Assembly (NCBI GenBank): GCA_046160725.1
Contig: JBJXHB010000423.1
Location: 1-15,134 of the forward strand
Origin: JBJXHB01 sp046160725
Lineage (GTDB): Bacteria; Pseudomonadota; Gammaproteobacteria; Burkholderiales; Burkholderiaceae_C
Length of the DNA: 15,134 nucleotides
Reading direction: 5' to 3'
Shown here: positions 14,051 through 15,134 of the stretch, piece by piece
Numbering within the stretch: the stretch's first letter is position 1
Layout of the letters: every line of letters begins with the position of its first letter
Translations under genes and position numbers: made by a program
The notes under the pieces: model-generated
Databases searched by the model: none
The model's input: the letters and a program-made list of their open reading frames with translations, nothing else
What the model was told of the DNA's origin: nothing

Positions 14051-14452
14051 TCAGTGCGACCAGACCTTCAGCCCGCGCTGCGCCTCGAAAGGCTCGAAAT
14101 CGCGGTCGTCGTGCAGCAGCGCGTAGTCGCGCTCGATGCAAAAGGACGCGACCAGAACATCCACCGCGCTGCGGACCGTGTAGCCGATTGCCCGCAGCGC
14201 GCGATAGTGGCGCGAGGCCTCCAGCGCCAGGGCCATGCCGCCGGTGGACTCGACATCCAGCGATTCGAGCAGCGCAAGCGCCTGGCGGTGCTCGCGCTCC
14301 AGACGGAACCCGCGCAGCACCTCGAACAGCACCAGATCGGGCACCACCAGACGCAACTCGCCGGCCTGCAGCAGGCCGGCCAGCGTCCCGGTGGCGGGGG
14401 TGTCCGTACCGTTGAAGAAGTCGATCCAGACGCTGGAGTCAACGACGACCAC
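14051..14452 (-). CDS. vapC: PIN-domain ribonuclease toxin, VapC family
   Basis: Predicted Mg2+-dependent RNase toxin of a type II toxin-antitoxin pair; VapC enzymes cut tRNA or rRNA when freed from VapB. The 133-residue PIN domain begins VVVDSSVWIDFFNG with Asp5, has Glu44 (VLFEVLRG), Asp98 (RSAVDVLVA) and Asp116/Asp118 (LLHDDRDFE). The four acidic positions needed for catalysis are therefore present and the toxin looks intact. The start is GTG 14452, which gives the usual VapC N-terminus and has AAAGGG at 14458-14463 five bases ahead. It overlaps the end of vapB by 14 bp, in another frame, as is common in these pairs. A longer frame to 14494 only adds Arg-rich residues. It lies between the two methylcrotonyl-CoA carboxylase subunit genes. 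Confidence 0.93.
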   Translation of the reverse strand: MVVVDSSVWIDFFNGTDTPATGTLAGLLQAGELRLVVPDLVLFEVLRGFRLEREHRQALALLESLDVESTGGMALALEASRHYRALRAIGYTVRSAVDVLVASFCIERDYALLHDDRDFEPFEAQRGLKVWSH

Positions 14453-14690
14453 GCGAGCCCTTTGGTGCGGGTTCCTGGACGAACGCCGCCGCATCGCCGG
14501 CCGCGGCCCAGTCGTGCTGCTCGCCGCCCTCCCAGCGGAGCTTGCCGCGCCATTTCAGAATCTCGCGGTACTGGGCCTGCCGGGCCAGCAGGCGCAGGCC
14601 GGCCTCAACGGCGTCCTTCTTGGTCTTGTACGGGCCGGCCGCGAGAGCGCGCTCCATGACGGCGTCATCGATGTCGATATTGGTGCGCAT
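14439..14690 (-). CDS. vapB: VapB-family antitoxin
   Basis: Antitoxin of 83 residues that neutralises the VapC encoded just downstream and is expected to repress the pair. The N-terminus MRTNIDIDDAVMERAL followed by KTKKDAVEAGLRLLARQ is the ribbon-helix-helix-like DNA-binding part of the VapB family. The middle (REILKWRGKLRWEG) matches the family's LRGKVRWEGD-type region, and the C-terminal tail is flexible, as expected for toxin wrapping, ending in basic residues. ATG 14690 has no good Shine-Dalgarno sequence. The gene starts 46 bp after the stop of the carboxylase beta subunit on the same strand, so it may be read through from the leucine operon as well as from its own promoter. Confidence 0.92.
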   Translation of the reverse strand: MRTNIDIDDAVMERALAAGPYKTKKDAVEAGLRLLARQAQYREILKWRGKLRWEGGEQHDWAAAGDAAAFVQEPAPKGSRGRR

Positions 14691-14736
14691 GATGTGTATG
14701 TTCTGTCAATTTGCCGCACATCGTACACCAAGACGA

Positions 14737-14743
<7 letters not shown>
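14691..14743 (-). promoter_or_regulatory. Candidate VapB operator/promoter region with repeated GATGTG boxes
   Basis: This is one of the most A+T-rich stretches in the window. On the - strand GATGTG occurs at 14738-14743 and again 21 bp on at 14717-14722, and an inverted copy, CACATC, lies at 14691-14696 next to the vapB ATG. Antitoxins of this class usually bind such repeats near their own promoter. A perfect TTGACA (14704-14709) is too close to the ATG to act as the -35 of vapB. The call rests on pattern only. Confidence 0.35.

Positions 14744-15134
<391 letters not shown>

Noticed and set aside
14054..14659. 201-codon + strand frame over vapBC
   Set aside because: Gln/Arg/Pro-rich shadow of two well-supported - strand genes.
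14704..14709. Perfect TTGACA as -35 box for vapB
   Set aside because: A -10 at the right distance would fall inside the vapB coding region and reads GCACCA; no fit.

Overview
The window is about 70% G+C and almost entirely coding, with genes on both strands, short gaps and many 4-bp start/stop overlaps. The gene content suggests a betaproteobacterium of the order Burkholderiales (Rubrivivax/Leptothrix/Comamonadaceae-like). The clues are an orphan Bug-type solute-binding protein, a leucine/isovalerate (liu) cluster with a DUF4126 neighbour, and Burkholderiales-style small hypotheticals. This placement is inference from content, not from a marker gene. No rRNA, tRNA, CRISPR array, insertion sequence or phage gene was seen.

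Region A (1-7071, + strand) is a run of six genes. They are an alpha/beta hydrolase whose 5' end lies outside the window, a fused-subunit family I CoA-transferase with a long C-terminal extension, a ManD-type mannonate dehydratase of the enolase superfamily, a signal-peptide-bearing SAM-dependent methyltransferase, a Bug/TctC-type periplasmic binding protein, and a dienelactone-hydrolase-like enzyme. Three junctions overlap (2889-2892, 4097-4100, 6103). The set reads as uptake plus catabolism of an organic acid or ester: binding protein, two hydrolases, CoA activation and a sugar-acid dehydratase. The substrate cannot be named from the sequence.

Region B (7118-9520, - strand) is a four-gene unit: HMG-CoA lyase (last step of leucine breakdown), a YbaK/ProX-like tRNA-editing protein, a DUF1289 cysteine-motif protein and a DsbA-fold 2-hydroxychromene-2-carboxylate isomerase-like protein. 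Every junction is a 4-bp start/stop overlap. Regions A and B converge at 7072-7117, where an imperfect hairpin may end transcription.

Region C (9521-10083) separates the two halves of the leucine genes. It holds the HMG-CoA lyase leader and one small unknown gene on the + strand.

Region D (10084-15134, - strand) holds, in transcription order, the C-terminus of the methylcrotonyl-CoA carboxylase beta subunit, a VapBC toxin-antitoxin pair, a DUF4126 membrane protein, an exported alpha/beta hydrolase with an extra C-terminal cysteine module, and the methylcrotonyl-CoA carboxylase alpha (biotin) subunit. The carboxylase subunits and HMG-CoA lyase together convert 3-methylcrotonyl-CoA, by way of a hydratase not seen here, to acetyl-CoA and acetoacetate. 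The toxin-antitoxin pair and two envelope genes lie between the two carboxylase subunit genes.
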